From contig JAMDHS010000001.1 of the NCBI GenBank assembly GCA_029717555.1, positions 372,001 through 436,000 on the forward strand: DNA of 64,000 bases, in the 5' to 3' direction. The position numbers and the translations under genes were made by a program. This document shows positions 17,801-30,347 of the stretch, piece by piece (within the stretch, counting starts at the first letter, position 1; every line of letters begins with the position of its first letter). The stretch is from Peribolospora baueri. Lineage: Eukaryota; Basidiomycota; Peribolosporomycetes; Peribolosporales; Peribolosporaceae. The notes below the pieces were generated by a model. The model searched no databases and had not been told where the DNA came from. It saw only the letters and a program-made list of their open reading frames with translations.

Positions 17801-18941
17801 AGGCTACCTCATCTTCTGCTGTCTCTACTTGACCGTCAAAGCGCTCGAGGGCATCCACTTGACACACCAATCCGTCGGCGCAAACCTCAAGTTGCTCCTC
17901 ACTGGCTCTAACGGCGTCTTGCTGGCCGCCCTGGCAGCGACGTTCGGCATTTATCTTATCGCCTCCATCATGTTTGCCGATCCTTGGCACATGTTCACGA
18001 GCTTCCCCCAATACATGCTTATTGCCCCGTCGTTCACGTGAGTCCTATCCGCTGCCGCCACTCATCCTTTGGCTGGTCACTCAACGGGTTGGATTTACTT
18101 TACTCTCCGCGCGCTCTCGCAGCAACATCCTCAACGTGTACGCCTTCTGCAACCTGCACGACGTCTCTTGGGGTACCAAAGGCAGCGATAAGGCCGACGC
18201 GCTGCCGTCGGTCGATACCAAGAAGCAGGTCGCTGCTGACGGCACGATCGAGGACATTGAACGTGAACAGGCCGATATTGACGAAAACTTCAAGCAAGTC
18301 GTCAGCAGGGCCGTTGCGCCCTACAACCCTCCCGAGACGGTCGAGAAGCCGACGATGGACGACCAAAACAAGACCTTCCGCACCCGTCTCGTCGCCTTCT
18401 GGCTCCTCTCCAACGGGGCGCTCACCGTCGCCATCGAGGTGGGTTGGACTTGATACGATCGAAGGCAGCGTCTATTTACGTTCACGGGCTCACCGAAACG
18501 TCTCCTGCCTCTTCCATTGTCTCTTCCCTCTCGGTGAACCCATCGAACAGAACATCAATGGCTTGAACAGCGGCGAGACACTCACGCAAGAAAACAAAGA
18601 CCTCGCCAACAAGCAGCAGCTCTACTTCAAAGTGCTCTTGTGGACGACGTGAGCGGAATTTCCCCCGTCTGCTACGTAGGCGACTGCGGACCTAAGCTGA
18701 AGCTTATTTCTGTTTCCTTTTCGTCCCTGTCGAACACAGTTTCGGCCTGTCCGCTTTCCGCTTCATCGGTGCCTGCTTCTTCTGGACGAACGTGAGCGGC
18801 CATCCTTCTTACCTTTCCGACGTCGCCGATCTATGGGCATAGGCTCTCGCTTTCCGTACTGACAGACCCTCGTGATCGTCGTTTTATCGTCGTTTCCGCC
18901 CATCACAGCGTCAACTCTTCCGCTGGTGCCGTCGCTCGTAA
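14893..18941 (+). CDS. Chitin synthase, division 1 (class I-III type, GT2 family)
   Basis: The enzyme polymerises UDP-GlcNAc into chitin at the plasma membrane. The first exon is [14 protein letters not shown], then a GTGAGT donor. A Pro/Ser/Gly-rich N-terminal arm leads to the chitin synthase N-terminal segment ([15 protein letters not shown]). The catalytic part holds [70 protein letters not shown] and the product-channel motif [15 protein letters not shown]. Further down are a cluster of hydrophobic membrane spans (about 17150-18060), a charged loop ([14 protein letters not shown]) and a final spanning segment ([15 protein letters not shown]). It ends [10 protein letters not shown] at 18939-18941. 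There are about a dozen small introns. The class is inferred from the compact arm without a myosin or cytochrome domain. All catalytic motifs appear intact. Confidence 0.95.
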
Positions 18942-19492
18942 CAAAGGTCGCTTTGAGAGCGTACACCTTTGTCTCACATCGATACAGTTTCGTTCGGGCT
19001 TGTCTTCCTCGCCGTCGACCCCCCTCCCCCCCACCGGCTTCCTAACCGTTTCTCATTTGGGCAATCCCGTCTAACGAAGGACATTTCGGTTCTCACTACC
19101 CGTCTCGTCTCGGTCCCGTCCAGTTCCCCCACTTCCACTACCACCCTTACCCCGCCTTTCGCGCATCTTCTATCGCTCCCACCCATGTATTCACATTCTC
19201 TCACACCCTCGATCTTTCTCGGTCGTCGATCTTTCCTCTAATAAGATGTTTGCTTCTGTGGAAAGTTTTCGACTAGGGGTCAGGAACAAGCTCGACTGCG
19301 GCACCGTGCCACCTCTCTTTGTAGCACCCCTCGAAACTATGCTACGAGGGATCGGATCTAGAGCCCAACGTCGTACGTAGTAGTATATCCGCTCCGCTCC
19401 GTGTCACCCGACAACTGTACGGTTCCGGATTCCGACTTGAGAGCCCGGTCGTCGTCGTCGTCGTCGTCGTCGTCGCTCTTTCCGCTTTGACG
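18942..19492. other. Intergenic region, CT-rich, with GTC triplet run
   Basis: This is the 3' side of chitin synthase and the promoter side of the EFM6-like gene. It is pyrimidine-rich around 19010-19230. A GTC run sits directly upstream of the next start codon. No gene is seen. Confidence 0.5.
19448..19474 (+). repeat. (GTC)9 microsatellite
   Basis: Nine tandem GTC triplets end about 20 bases before the ATG at 19493. They lie in the presumed 5' untranslated region, not in the protein. Confidence 0.9.
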
Positions 19493-20969
19493 ATGGTGGT
19501 CCTCTTACCGCCCTCGAACGTGCTCTCGCCGCTCTCGAACGTGCTCGCGGCGGACGCGGACGACGTCGAGGCCATGCGACGACGGATCGAAGAAGAAGAG
19601 CGCCTCGACCTCGTCCATCCGTTCCGCCACCTCGGCGATGGATTTGAGGATTTGCCGGCTCCCGCTCTCGAAAAGGCAAAGGAAAAGGAAATGGACGGCG
19701 TGGACGTGGACGTGGACGTGCTCATCCCCCGCCAGCCGCCATCCGACTTGGGCCAGACACGCCACCTCGTCTTCGGCAAGGATTATGCTACCCACGGTAC
19801 GGGCAGAGAGGTGGCCGTTCGCTTGACCGTCGATGCTCGTAATGGGTGCGGCGGGAGCCTTTGGCCTGCTGGCGAGGTGAGCGTTCGTCTTTGCTTTTCT
19901 TTTTCTTGGTTTTGGTCCTCAAGAGCTCGTCACCCGTTCCTTCCGTCTGACGCATCGTTGCCCTATCCATATCCATCCATATCGCCCTTTCAGGTCCTCG
20001 CCTCCTACCTTTGTCAGAACGCTGAGCTGCTTGCCGGCGCTTGGGCCGGCCGAACGGTGGTCGAGTTGGGCAGCGGTACCGGTCTCGTCGGCGTCGCGCT
20101 CTCCAAACTCGAGCGGAGAGCGCGGATATGGGTGACGGACATGGAGTGAGCCAATGTGGGCTCGTGCGCATCATCATCGTTCGACTGGTCCCCGAGCCGG
20201 CCAGCGATCCGCTCACCCACCCACCACTTTGACGTCTTCTGCGCCCGGTGATCGCTGTAGACCATTGCTGCCATTGTTGAGGAAGAACGTCGCTTTGAAC
20301 GACGCTGGCGAACATGTCCGCGTCGCCAATCTCACGTGGTACGTTGGTCTGGTGCCCCTGCCGGTTGTGGACGAAGATGTTTCTGTCTGGATGTTGATCT
20401 TCGCTCCTCTTCTGCCCCACCCGTCACCCGTCCCACTGCAGGGGACTTCCCATCGGTGAAGGCCTTCCTCTCAAACCAGATGTAAGGCCGAAGTGCTGAG
20501 GTCATGCCCCGCCCGCCTTAGTGCTCACGTCCGTTCTCCACTTGGCTAACTCGTCTGTACAGGTCATCCTTGCCGCCGACTGCGTCTACCTCGAGGCAGC
20601 CTTTCGTGAGCGAGCAGTCATGGACGTTCGTATCATTCCTGATCGACGTGTCTAACGTGGTCATCTATCCGTTCCGTCTCGCCAGAGCCTCTGGTCGACA
20701 CTCTTATCGAGCTCTCGACGCCGGACACGTTGATCCTCTTCAGCTACAAGAAGCGAAGGAAGGTACGCCCCGTCTTGACTCATTCTTGCAAGTTCCGCGA
20801 CTTGAGCACTCATGCTCCTTCACCTTGCCAGGCGGACAGACACTTCTTTGTCAAGCTCAAAAAGCACTTTTTCATGGAGGAGGTGGACGATCCCGCAAGG
20901 GAGGTATACCGTCGACAAAGCATAAACCTTTGGAGACTCAGGCCGCGAACGCACAAGTCACACGTTTAG
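19493..20969 (+). CDS. EFM6: EFM6/METTL21-like protein-lysine N-methyltransferase (methyltransferase family 16)
   Basis: Family members methylate lysines of translation factors; yeast Efm6 acts on elongation factor 1A. The ATG at 19493 opens MVVLLPPSNVL. An acidic N-terminal part with a VD repeat (DGVDVDVDVDVL) follows. The Rossmann core has GCGGSLWPAGEVLASYL, VVELGSGTGLVGVAL (SAM motif I, about 20058-20100) and RIWVTDME (acidic loop end). Then come PLLRKNVALND, DVILAADCVYLEAAF (the D-x-x-Y-like post-II motif) and LILFSYKKRRKADRHFFVKLKK, which is typical of the EFM6 group. The protein ends RPRTHKSHV. There are about six introns. The substrate is inferred from the family. The next gene converges on it 117 bases downstream. 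Confidence 0.82.
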
Positions 20970-21085
20970 ATCATTGGGACTGGGGTGGACACGGGTATTT
21001 CTGGACGGAAGAGACCGTGGATCTCTACTTTTTTGGACTGAACATAGATATTGCCTCCAACGGACCGCGCTCGACTTGGAAGTTT

Positions 21086-21989
21086 TCAAAAGATGATATG
21101 CAGGTCGTGCCATTTGACCCACGCGGCGACGATGGCCAAGGAGATGCAGGCGGGAGCCAAGTCGAGCTGCACGATCGCGTATACCCACAGAGTACCGAGC
21201 GGAGGGCACTGGCGGATCACGGGGTGATATGGCGACTGGGGGAGAGAGAACGTGACCGTGAGCACGAACAGGGAGAAAAGTGAAAATGCCTTGAAGGGGG
21301 AGGGATCTGCAATAATGGACCACATGCTAATAATACGCAACGTAGCTCGACTCACCTTGTTGACCCTGTAGACCATCAAACAGCCACACCATATCGACAA
21401 CGCGAACAAAGCAAGCTGGGTGACCCATCGTCGGACGTGTCTCTTCGCTGAGAACGGTGGACCTGAGTATGAGCGTCTCGACCGGCAGCCGTGTGGTCGA
21501 CTCCCTGTAAATCGTTACAAGCTCACTGTAGAAGATGAACACGGACAGGACTGCAAATGCGATGTGGTTCGGCTCCGTGAATCTCACGCACCCACATCGA
21601 AGCCTCACACGAGATAAGGAGTCTGAATGCTCACTGGGTACTGCTTGGGCCAGACGGCCAAGTTCGTCCATAATCGTCGGGTGTTGAGCGTATTGCTGCC
21701 GGATCATTATGTCCATAAGGAGATAGACGAACGAGAACGGGATGAGGTACAGGAGCGTATCGAACATTTCCTCGAACAGCGGCGACGGCCCGTCTCTTTT
21801 CGCCTCGTCTAAAGCGCGCTGAGCGTCGCGTCGTCGCGGGCCACCACCGTCGGAAAGGCGCGCAGCAGAGGCGCCATCATTGGTCGAATCGAGCTCTTCG
21901 AAGCGAGGATGTTCGAAGTCAGGGGGCAGACGATGGAGAATGCCGGAGCTCTCGACGAGACGAATCTGCTCCGACACGGGGATGTCCAT
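21086..21989 (-). CDS. Conserved fungal multi-span membrane protein (DUF7719-like)
   Basis: Function is unknown. The start MDIPVSEQIRLVESSGILHRLPP is followed by an Arg/Asp-rich stretch. A hydrophobic span (FDTLLYLIPFSFVYLLMDIM) then leads into RQQYAQHPTIMDELGRLAQAVP. After splicing I read FIFYTKRHVRRW and a second span (LALFALSIWCGCLMVY). The last exon gives QCPPLGTLWVYAIVQLDLAP, then a third span ending WVKWHDLHIIF. The spliced order (PILSVFIFYTKR...WCGC...PPLGTLWVY) matches, from memory, a family widespread in fungi. It would be an endomembrane protein with three to four spans. It converges with the EFM6-like gene and diverges from ATP7, whose start is 201 bases away. Confidence 0.78.
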
Positions 21990-22189
21990 GACCGGCCAGG
22001 CGCAGATATACAGATAGGACCCGAGAGATCGACGGCGAACGAGAAGATGGGGAGCCGGATTCTGGTACTGCGGTACGTGGGTGTTTTATCGTGGCCCTGG
22101 CGGCAGATCACGGACGAGCGAGCGCCGGCCGGCCTTGCCTCGCTTCTCAAGACTGTTTGCTGACCAGACTCACTTCATCACACATCGCC

Positions 22190-23175
22190 ATGGCTTCTCA
22201 GAAGGTCGCTGCCGCCGCCGTCGTGAGTAGCTGGGAGAAGAAAAAAAAGGCATGCACATACGATAGCTTCCGACCTGATCCTCTTTTTCTTGCATGCCTT
22301 AGGACTGGACGCGCGTCTACTCTTCGCTCGGCTTGGGCAAGCAGACGGTCGCCGGCTTGCAGGCCTTCCGCAAGCGCCACGATGAGGCTCGCCGCATCGT
22401 GAACTCTCTCAAAGAGCAGCGCACCGACGTTGACCTCGAGTTCTACCGCAACACTCTGAAGAATAAGGATGTCGTCAACCAGGCCGAGAAGATCCTCCGC
22501 GAGTTCAAGCCGGTCACTTACGACGTCAACACCCAAATCAAGGCCATCGACGCCTTCGAGGGCAAGGCTGTAAGTTGGACCACGATTTGCTCAAGTGGGC
22601 CGAATGTTAGGTCTCTCTGGTGTTTGATGAGGTCAGCGCTCTGATCGACTGGTATCGAACGTCGGGATGTCGCTTTACTCTCGCTTTCTTCCTCGCAACC
22701 AGGTGGAGAAGGCTCAGGCAGCGGCTGCCAAGATCGATGAGGAGTTGTCGGATCTGCAGAAGACCTTGACCAACATCGAGCAGGCCAGGCCCTTCGAGGA
22801 CCTTACGGTATGTAGAACGCCCCGAACGAATTTTGGAGGTGCCGCTCGTTGCGCTCACAAGGAGAGCGCTTCGCCCACAATCTCCTCACGCTCGTTTGGA
22901 TTGCAGATCGAGGACGTCGCCATTGCTCGTCCCGAGATTGCCAAGACTACCGACGTGCGTGCTGCATTGAAGTCAGGTGGAAGGGTGTGCTCATCCAGCT
23001 GATCAGATACATCTTTGTTCGTCTACCTCAGAACATGGTCAGCAAGGGCAAGTTCAGCGTCCCCGGTTACAGGGAGAAGTGTGAGTCCTGTTTGTCGCTG
23101 TGACGAAGCAGACGAACCATGTACTAATTTACTTCTGATGTTTTCGTTGCAGTCGGCGACCTCTCCGTCATGTAA
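22190..23175 (+). CDS. ATP7: Mitochondrial F1Fo ATP synthase subunit d (peripheral stalk)
   Basis: Subunit d is part of the stator stalk that links F1 to Fo in the inner mitochondrial membrane. The start is [11 protein letters not shown], and splicing then gives [31 protein letters not shown]. The core has [28 protein letters not shown], then [29 protein letters not shown]. It ends [22 protein letters not shown], the hallmark C-terminus of this family. The last acceptor (GTTGCAG) lies at about 23146-23152. About 175 residues, five introns, normal length. There is no obvious cleavable leader, which is usual for subunit d. ATP3, another subunit of the same complex, lies at the right edge of the window. 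Confidence 0.94.
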
Positions 23176-23371
23176 AAGGGCCCTGTTGTCTACTATACTT
23201 AGAGCTCTATGCCCGCTCGGTTTACATTTCGGCCGGGTGGCGGGGAAATTGCACGAGTCTGACATTCGTTCATGGCGAGCTGCCTTTATTCTTAACTAAG
23301 AGAATGCGAAGACTTCTCAACCTACGACGTTGCCACGTTCAATTCGACAGACAGTATATCAGGATGGTTGT

Positions 23372-26300
23372 TTACACCGCCTGCTCCGTCTCCTCACAAT
23401 CGCTTTCGGCAAGTTGCTGCTTGACTGTGCAGTTGCAGTGATCCAGAACACCCTGCGCAGTGCCGTGAATTAGGCGGAGGGCCGACTCACTAGCTCGTTC
23501 CTGAGCGCGAGTATGCGACGTATCGACGGCTGAGCCTATTTCACGGTCGTGCATCAAAATACGGCACCGCACGCGTTCAGTTTTCATCGACTGAGGCAAA
23601 TCGCTTGTGGACATGTCGAAATGCCAAGCAAGGCAGCCCATTCCTCTGAATTTTGCCAACAGGGTGACTAAATCTGCAGAGGCGTGAAGGTGTTGAACAA
23701 AAGTCAGCCACCTAGATGAGAAACTTCTCCGAGCGTGCAGAACTCACGGTGCGGCTGATACGCCCTCGAATTCACGAACGTGGCTAGCCAAGGACGGTAC
23801 AGCTCCTCAAATACCTTCCTGGGGGCTTTCAAGTCGAAGTCGGCGTCGACGAGGACAGCACCAATTAAGCTCTCGACCACGTCCGCCATGGCCTTCGGCG
23901 GTGTCTGCTTGAGCCAGTATGGTTGCGGTGAAGCGCTGGACTCCTCTTCGAGGCGACGTTCTTCCATGATCTCGACATAGTCCGTGATAGCCACGAGCAT
24001 TGGTTCACTCTGACATTGATAAACGCAAAGTGTGAGCGACCCTCGCCGCCAAAAGAAACATCTCCAAGCTTATTTTACTCACATTATGGTTGAGAAAACG
24101 ATACTGCTCGCAGTAATTTCCCAACTAATCAGTCGTAATCCAGTCGTCTAAACTCGTCCCCTGTAAACTTAGCTCACCAGACCAGTTGCTTCACAAAGAG
24201 CCCCGTACGCGTTGTTGGAGACCATCGCGTTCTGTAAGGTCGGATCGGCATTTCATTAGGCCCCCGCCCCGATCCCAGATGTCACTACAAGGTACTCACC
24301 TTCATAGCGGTATAGTCACCCTCGGTTTGTGCACTCTGCTCAGAATAAAGCATGTCGACCACAAAGAACTTTTGTGCAAAACAAGTTTCGTCGGCGAATG
24401 GCCGTCAATCTATTTTCACTGGAGATGATCCGGGTTGCTCACGTCAAGAAGCGCGTCTCCAAGGAATTCGAGTCGCTGATAGCTCGGAAGGTCGGTGCCT
24501 AACAGCGATGGATGACACTAAGACGGAGAGAGGATGGATGCGGCTCCAAGAGGTCAGCATCCTCAGCGAAAGCTAGATGGGGAGTTCGATGTTTACCCAC
24601 CAGAGCTTCAAGCACGAGCGATGGATCTTTGAAGTTGTACCCAAGGCAGGCCTCGACCTTCTCCACCACAGGTTTGCGAGCAAGTTTGGCCCGTTCACTC
24701 CTGATGTCCCTCATTTTCAGGTCGTACTGGTAGGCGAAATCAGACCAAATTTTGACGGTCCCCAAATCTAGCCCCAATGACAACGCTGCTTTGAGGCCCA
24801 TATCTGTACCGGCAAGGCCGCCCACGGCGAGGCACGCCTCGAAGACGTCGGCAAGGCACTGAAAGACAGCGATGCAGGCATTAGTCAAGGGTCGTGACAA
24901 GACCTTTATTAATCCCTAACCTTCTCATGTAAGATCTGCTTTGTTGCTTGAACCCGTTTCTTGGATTTCTTGGACGGTGAATCGTTCGAGGTGTCGATTC
25001 GAAAGTTTGGCGGCCAGAACTCTTTTGGGTGGAATGGATCGGCTGCAATATACTCATAGAGGCCGTTATTGAGCACAAGTGGCGCCAGAGAGCGATTTTG
25101 GATAAGCTTTTTCCTATCGGTGTGTAGCTTGCCCTCGTGCGCGTCGACATCGGATACGAACACGAAAACTGAACAGCAAGCCAAGTCAAACGAGAACAGT
25201 ACATCAGAATCGTCGATCCATTTAAAGATCCTTTCTCGATGCATTTCTAGCTTACTGCTTGTCAAGTTCTTGAGAAAGCTAGGAGAGACGAAAGGCGTAG
25301 ATGTAAGCAACATTGCCGCAAGTGGACCGCTGGTATTAGTTTTCGTCTCACCTATCTCCGTACCACTCCAAAACCTCATAATTCCACTTGACGCCGTATG
25401 ACGGCGCGGTCACAGAGCATGAGAGTAAGCGATAATCGAGTTGCGCACCGAAGAGTCGCTCGTTCAACTCGTGCGCCATCAACAGGCGCTCGATCCAGGT
25501 GATGATAGAAGGGAAAAGCAGGCCAGCGCGAAAGACGGTGGCAGAGACTGCAAAACGAACAAAACAAGTCAGCCGAATCCTCCTGCGATCGCAAGCAAGA
25601 CTGATGCTCACTTGAATGCTGGTGGCTGAATTGAGGTATGACGATGCGGTTAACGGCTCTTGCGGATGGAGGCCCAGTGAGATTTGTGGACTTCAGATTG
25701 TTTATAACCTTGGTGCCGGAGCTGTTGATCTCCAGGAGTGGCTGGCTTGCGTCGCAAGCAAGGGGTGCGTCCAGTTTGATGTTTCGCTTGTTCAGATTGA
25801 AGACATACTGGTCGAAATAGGTCGTGAAGTGTGACGGTTTGACCTCGTACTGAGAGAATGGATTCAAGTCCGTCCGAAGTCTGACGACGAACGACCTCCT
25901 CGACGCGCGTGCTCCGCCGCGATCCGCCACGAGTATCTCATCCAGAGGGCTGGACAAGCTGAGCGGTACACTGCTGACGCGAGCCCCTAGCGCGACTTCG
26001 TCCCAGTCGACATCAGTTCGTGCCTCAACGAACTCTTTCTGGGCGGCCACCCTCTTGATGGGTATGAGAAAGTAAGGCATATCCTCAATGTCACATACCC
26101 ATTGGATCCTGGTGACCAACTCAAAGAGGCGTATCGTGAACTGGTGGACGTTATGAACCTCTTCCGCGGTCAAGTCGATACTGCCCACGGATCGTGGCTG
26201 CACGGCGGCAAAACGAGAAGTCCCGCTCTCGAGGACGAGATCGAAATCTGAGAGTGGGGGAAGCGGCTTGCGGGTCAAGAGAAGCAACGGACGGAACCGC

Positions 26301-29300
26301 TCCACGTCGGGGCTTCCAAGGCGAAGAAGAGTAGCGAAGAGGCGTCCAGGGAAGACGGATGTGAATCGCCAGAACCTCGTCGTCATGCGATTGTAAGCCC
26401 GGATACCTTGCAAGTCGGGCCCTGCGATAACGGCTTGCTCGTCAGAGACCATAGGACGGACGCGTCTCGGCGGTAGAAAGTGCTCGTCAAGGATTCCAGC
26501 CTCATACTGTATGCAATCCCAGAGATCAAAGTGTATCAACGGCGATGAAGCCTTTACAGTTCTGAAAGTGGGCACGCGCTTACCAGCTCTTTGCAGAGTT
26601 TGAACGCTGCCATGCGACGTGCAACGTGCATGCTGGAGTGCGGCGCAGATTGAATTCGTCGAACGTGACTGTTCGAGGGCATCTTGATGGTGCATATCCA
26701 TCCGGTCGCCTGGAAAAAGTCTAGCACTTTCTCGATCTCAAACATGGGCTTGAGTGCTGTCGTGCCGATGGGCGTAAGTGTGGTACAGTAGAGATGTACG
26801 AGCTTAACCGCGTCCTTTGGCGTCACTTTCGCCTTGGTTCGTTCGTTCTGGATGTAGCAGCGCTCATCATCGGCATCGAGGCTCTGAAGAGCAAGTTCAC
26901 GTTAGAGGTGCCACTATACTGGTTCCATGTGATGAGGAGACTCTTACCGCTTCCTCCCCCTGCTCAGCCCGAAGCCAAGCTGTGGTCTCCTCAGAAATCC
27001 GGTCATCGGGCAATGATTTAAGCCATTCCGTCATCACGGCGTCCGCCCGACCAGCTACGTTAGCGCAAAGCGCCAGCTGGTCGAGATTGTCCCGCTCGAT
27101 CATGACGATATAGTGCGAATTGGGGCGCCTAGCACGACCTCGAGATTGTATGTCTTCAATTCAAAAGGTAGATGCTGAGTCAATTGATGCCGATTTTACT
27201 TGCACCTCTCTCTCATGCGGGCCACTCACATGACACGTGAGAGGTGAACAAGTTGAAGCTGTGCAAACGGGAAAACGTGAGACTCTCGTGGCTAAAGCCA
27301 CTTGGGAAAAATATACGCTCCGCTCACCGAATGACGACGTTGCATGGCTGGATGTCGAGACCCTCTTCTGCGACGCTGGTAGCAATCAATATGTTGATCT
27401 TACGCCTCTTGAACTGGTTGACTGCGGGTAGAAGACGGTCAGAAAAGTTCGCGTCTCGCGCGGAAACCGGGGCTACTAGACGGGATACTTACGTATTTTT
27501 CTCTGCGATTTCCAGCCCATCCCCTCGCGGCCTTTACCACTTCGACCAGGATTGCCTTCGCTACCATGACCGGTAAGCGGTGAAGCCTTGATAAACGACA
27601 GTCCAGGCACGCGAGAGATGATGTCACAACTGAGCAAGACAAGCGAAGGGTGCAAGGTTTAGCGGTAATTCCCCGCGATGATGCCTTCAGCGACTTGGAT
27701 ATCCGTAAGTTACGCACAGGACGAAGGCTGCATTGCGCTGCTCCACGAATACGATCCCACAGAGTTCTTCCCGCAGCTGCGGCGTCGAGCCACAAGCTTC
27801 GAGGATCTCGAGAAGCTTGAGTAGTTTTGGCGACAGGGCTTGAGGACTGAGCTCGATCTCCGTTGGGACGGGCGGAGCCTGTCGTAGGACACTACGCAGA
27901 AAGTCAAGAACTTCCTCGGTCGCAGCCGCTTTCCGTGATTGCTTGAGGCGTGAAGCGCCGTTCCAGATCAGGTACAGGATCAGCTGGGTCATGAAAATGG
28001 AATTATGGCCGCTTCATCGCCTCGTTACCTTTTCTCGTGTTTTGGCCATTACGACTTGGTCTCCCTCCCCCTTCCTTTCGGACTCTACAGTCGGTCCAAA
28101 GATTGAGTATTCAGGATTCGTAACTATCATAACTTGGGTTTGGAGCTTTTCCTCGAGGTCGGTCACGCTTCGACGCCAGAAAAGGTCTACTGCGACGGGA
28201 CCGTATTCGCGCAGGCTGCGTGATGGGTGATTCAAGAAACTGGATCAGAATAAGCGTGTCCATAGGTCATTAAAAGCTGAGTTGCCTTGACTCACATGTT
28301 GTCAGCCTGGCTCCAAAGCCTCTTGAACACGGTATTGTCTTCGAGACTGTGTCCGATCAGGTTGGTGAGTGCCGTAGCTGGCCAGATCAATGGAGCATCA
28401 TACTAGGTGGTTGCAACCATTAAGATGTAGAGAAGCCAAGCGCTGGTCAGTCGCAATTCGCTTCGAGCTATAGAAGTGAACAGAGACCAGCAAGCACCTC
28501 CACGATGATCTCAATAGGCTTTGGAGCGAAAAGGCGAAGCTCGTCCTGGTATTCTGCCGCCGCCGTGAGAATCTTCGCGTCCATTCGAGCTTCTAGCTCT
28601 GCGAGTAGGCACAGATACGAACCAAAGTACGACAAAGACAGATCAGTAGAAAAGAACCAAAGCACAGCAAGGATAGATCAATAGAAGAGGTTTTCAAAGC
28701 GTAAATTCTGGCATACCTTCTGCAGCAATTTCAAAGTCACCAGTCTTGGAGGCCATCGGGCTCGCCGTCATGCCGAAAACCTTTGGTCTGTTCTCCGGCG
28801 CTTCGGCAAAGTAAAAATCGGACATGATTCTTGCAAAGGGATGGCTCCCTTGCTTCCCCTGACCGCCGCAGACGTGGTGTGCTTCGTCGAAGCAAAGGAT
28901 GTTAATTTGGTCGATGTTGACCCGGCCATGGACCAGTCCGTCGAGCTACTTGCAGGTAAAAGCGTTATGAGAGCATGCACGCATGTTCAGAGAAGCATGA
29001 GTAAAGAATGGACATGAAGAGCTCACCAGGATTTGCGCGGTGCATACGATGACATCAAAAGCTCTTTTAGCCTCATCCCAGTCGCCCGTGCTCCAATAAT
29101 CGATGTCATCCTCTCCGATAAGAGCCTTAACGCCTAAGGCGGAGTTCTTCTGAATGACGTGCGCTTGCTGGACTACGAGAGGAACGTGGTTGCAGACGAA
29201 GAAACTCGTGCGCTTCTGAAGGCCCTTAGCGACGCGCAGACATTCCTCGTCCCAGACGTGCTTGAGCAGGAGGACAGAAACAAGAGTCTTTCCAGATCCT

Positions 29301-29505
29301 GGAGGGCGGTGAGAAAAGTGAGCGATTCCTTTTCGCCTATTGGGTGCCACTTCGCAGGGAAAAAAAACTCGCCTGTTCCTAAGACTGAGATGACATTACC
29401 CTCTTTGGCTCTTTCGAGAGACTGAAGCTGATAGTCCCTCGGACGCTGTTCGACGTCGCCTTCTGCCTCGCGACCGTCATCGTTCGCTTGATTGATCACG
29501 ACCAT
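23372..29505 (-). CDS. Dicer-like ribonuclease III (RNA interference)
   Basis: Dicer cuts double-stranded RNA into small interfering RNAs. From the N-terminus: [23 protein letters not shown], spliced to [12 protein letters not shown] (Walker A), then a DEAH box in [14 protein letters not shown] (near 28870-28900), GMTASP, a helicase C part and a Dicer dimerisation fold ([19 protein letters not shown]). A long middle domain occupies the PAZ position, for which I see no certain signature. RNase IIIa follows: VLEWYGDSFLK, spliced across 25256-25350. RNase IIIb has [16 protein letters not shown] (about 24440-24490) and [17 protein letters not shown] (about 23860-23905). A C-terminal basic segment ends CEETEQAV. 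Catalytic Glu and Asp residues are visible in both RNase III domains, so the enzyme looks functional. The first ATG in frame is at 29505. The frame stays open for some 160 bases upstream without an ATG, so a further 5' exon is possible. Confidence 0.9.
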
Positions 29506-30347
29506 CTCCAGTGCCAGCGAAGGGGATTGCTGAGTAGCTGATCCTTTTTCGACTTCGTCAGCTCGGCGCCTTTCAAGAGAGCCAGGCCAATCCGGGCTCG
29601 CAGAGCAACGAGCAATGGAGGAAGCTGCCGCGGAGAGCCTCCAACTCTTCCTTGAAAAGGACGACAGCTACCGAGCAATGAAGGTGTAGCAGCTTGATGG
29701 GGTCGGTGGTTCACCGCAGAGTTCTTAGTTGCTCACTGCGAAGGACAAACGTTCACTCACACTTACGGCCGCCTCGATGAGGCGGCTATGGGGCGTGGCA
29801 GGCTCCCAGGCATGAGATGAGGATGAGAGGGAGCTTACGGTCTTTGTGCAATGGAGGGAGAATGGAAAGGAAAAACAGTGCAGCTGGCTGCTTCTCAGTC
29901 CACGTAAGTATGCCGCAGCCGATCAGCGAGCGTCCTTGGTTCGTCGGCGGCTCAGAAAGGACTCAGTTTTGCTGGTCGTGTGTGCTGTGCAGGTCTAGCA
30001 GGTGCAAGTCTAGCAGTGGACAAACAAGCGCTCAGCGTTGCCCCCTTCCTTCGGTCAGCCTTATATGTATCGTTTGGGATGGTCTCGTATCATCTCAGCC
30101 CTGGGGTATCATCTCAGCCCTGGGGTTCACCTCGCCCGAATGCGTCGGACATCCTTCATTCGGTTGCATGCAGGCGGATACGTATACCGGAAACAAATCG
30201 ATGCGTTCGTCTATAAGACATTCTCAACCAACAGCAACAGCTCGGCCCGAAAGCGACCTTCTTGCGTTGGCTAAATCCCATCCGTCCTCGCTCGCTCCTC
30301 AGTTTTTCTCGGAGTATCGGGTCGCCCTCGTAGTTTCCATCTCAGGG
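29506..30347. other. Divergent promoter region between Dicer and the DNA glycosylase
   Basis: The region is 840 bases long with no supported gene, apart from a possible extra 5' exon of Dicer at 29506-29670 on the minus strand. It contains an exact 19-base tandem duplication at 30088-30125. Confidence 0.45.
30088..30125 (+). repeat. Perfect 19-bp tandem duplication
   Basis: The unit TATCATCTCAGCCCTGGGG occurs twice head to tail with no mismatch, about 220 bases upstream of the DNA glycosylase start. Confidence 0.9.
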
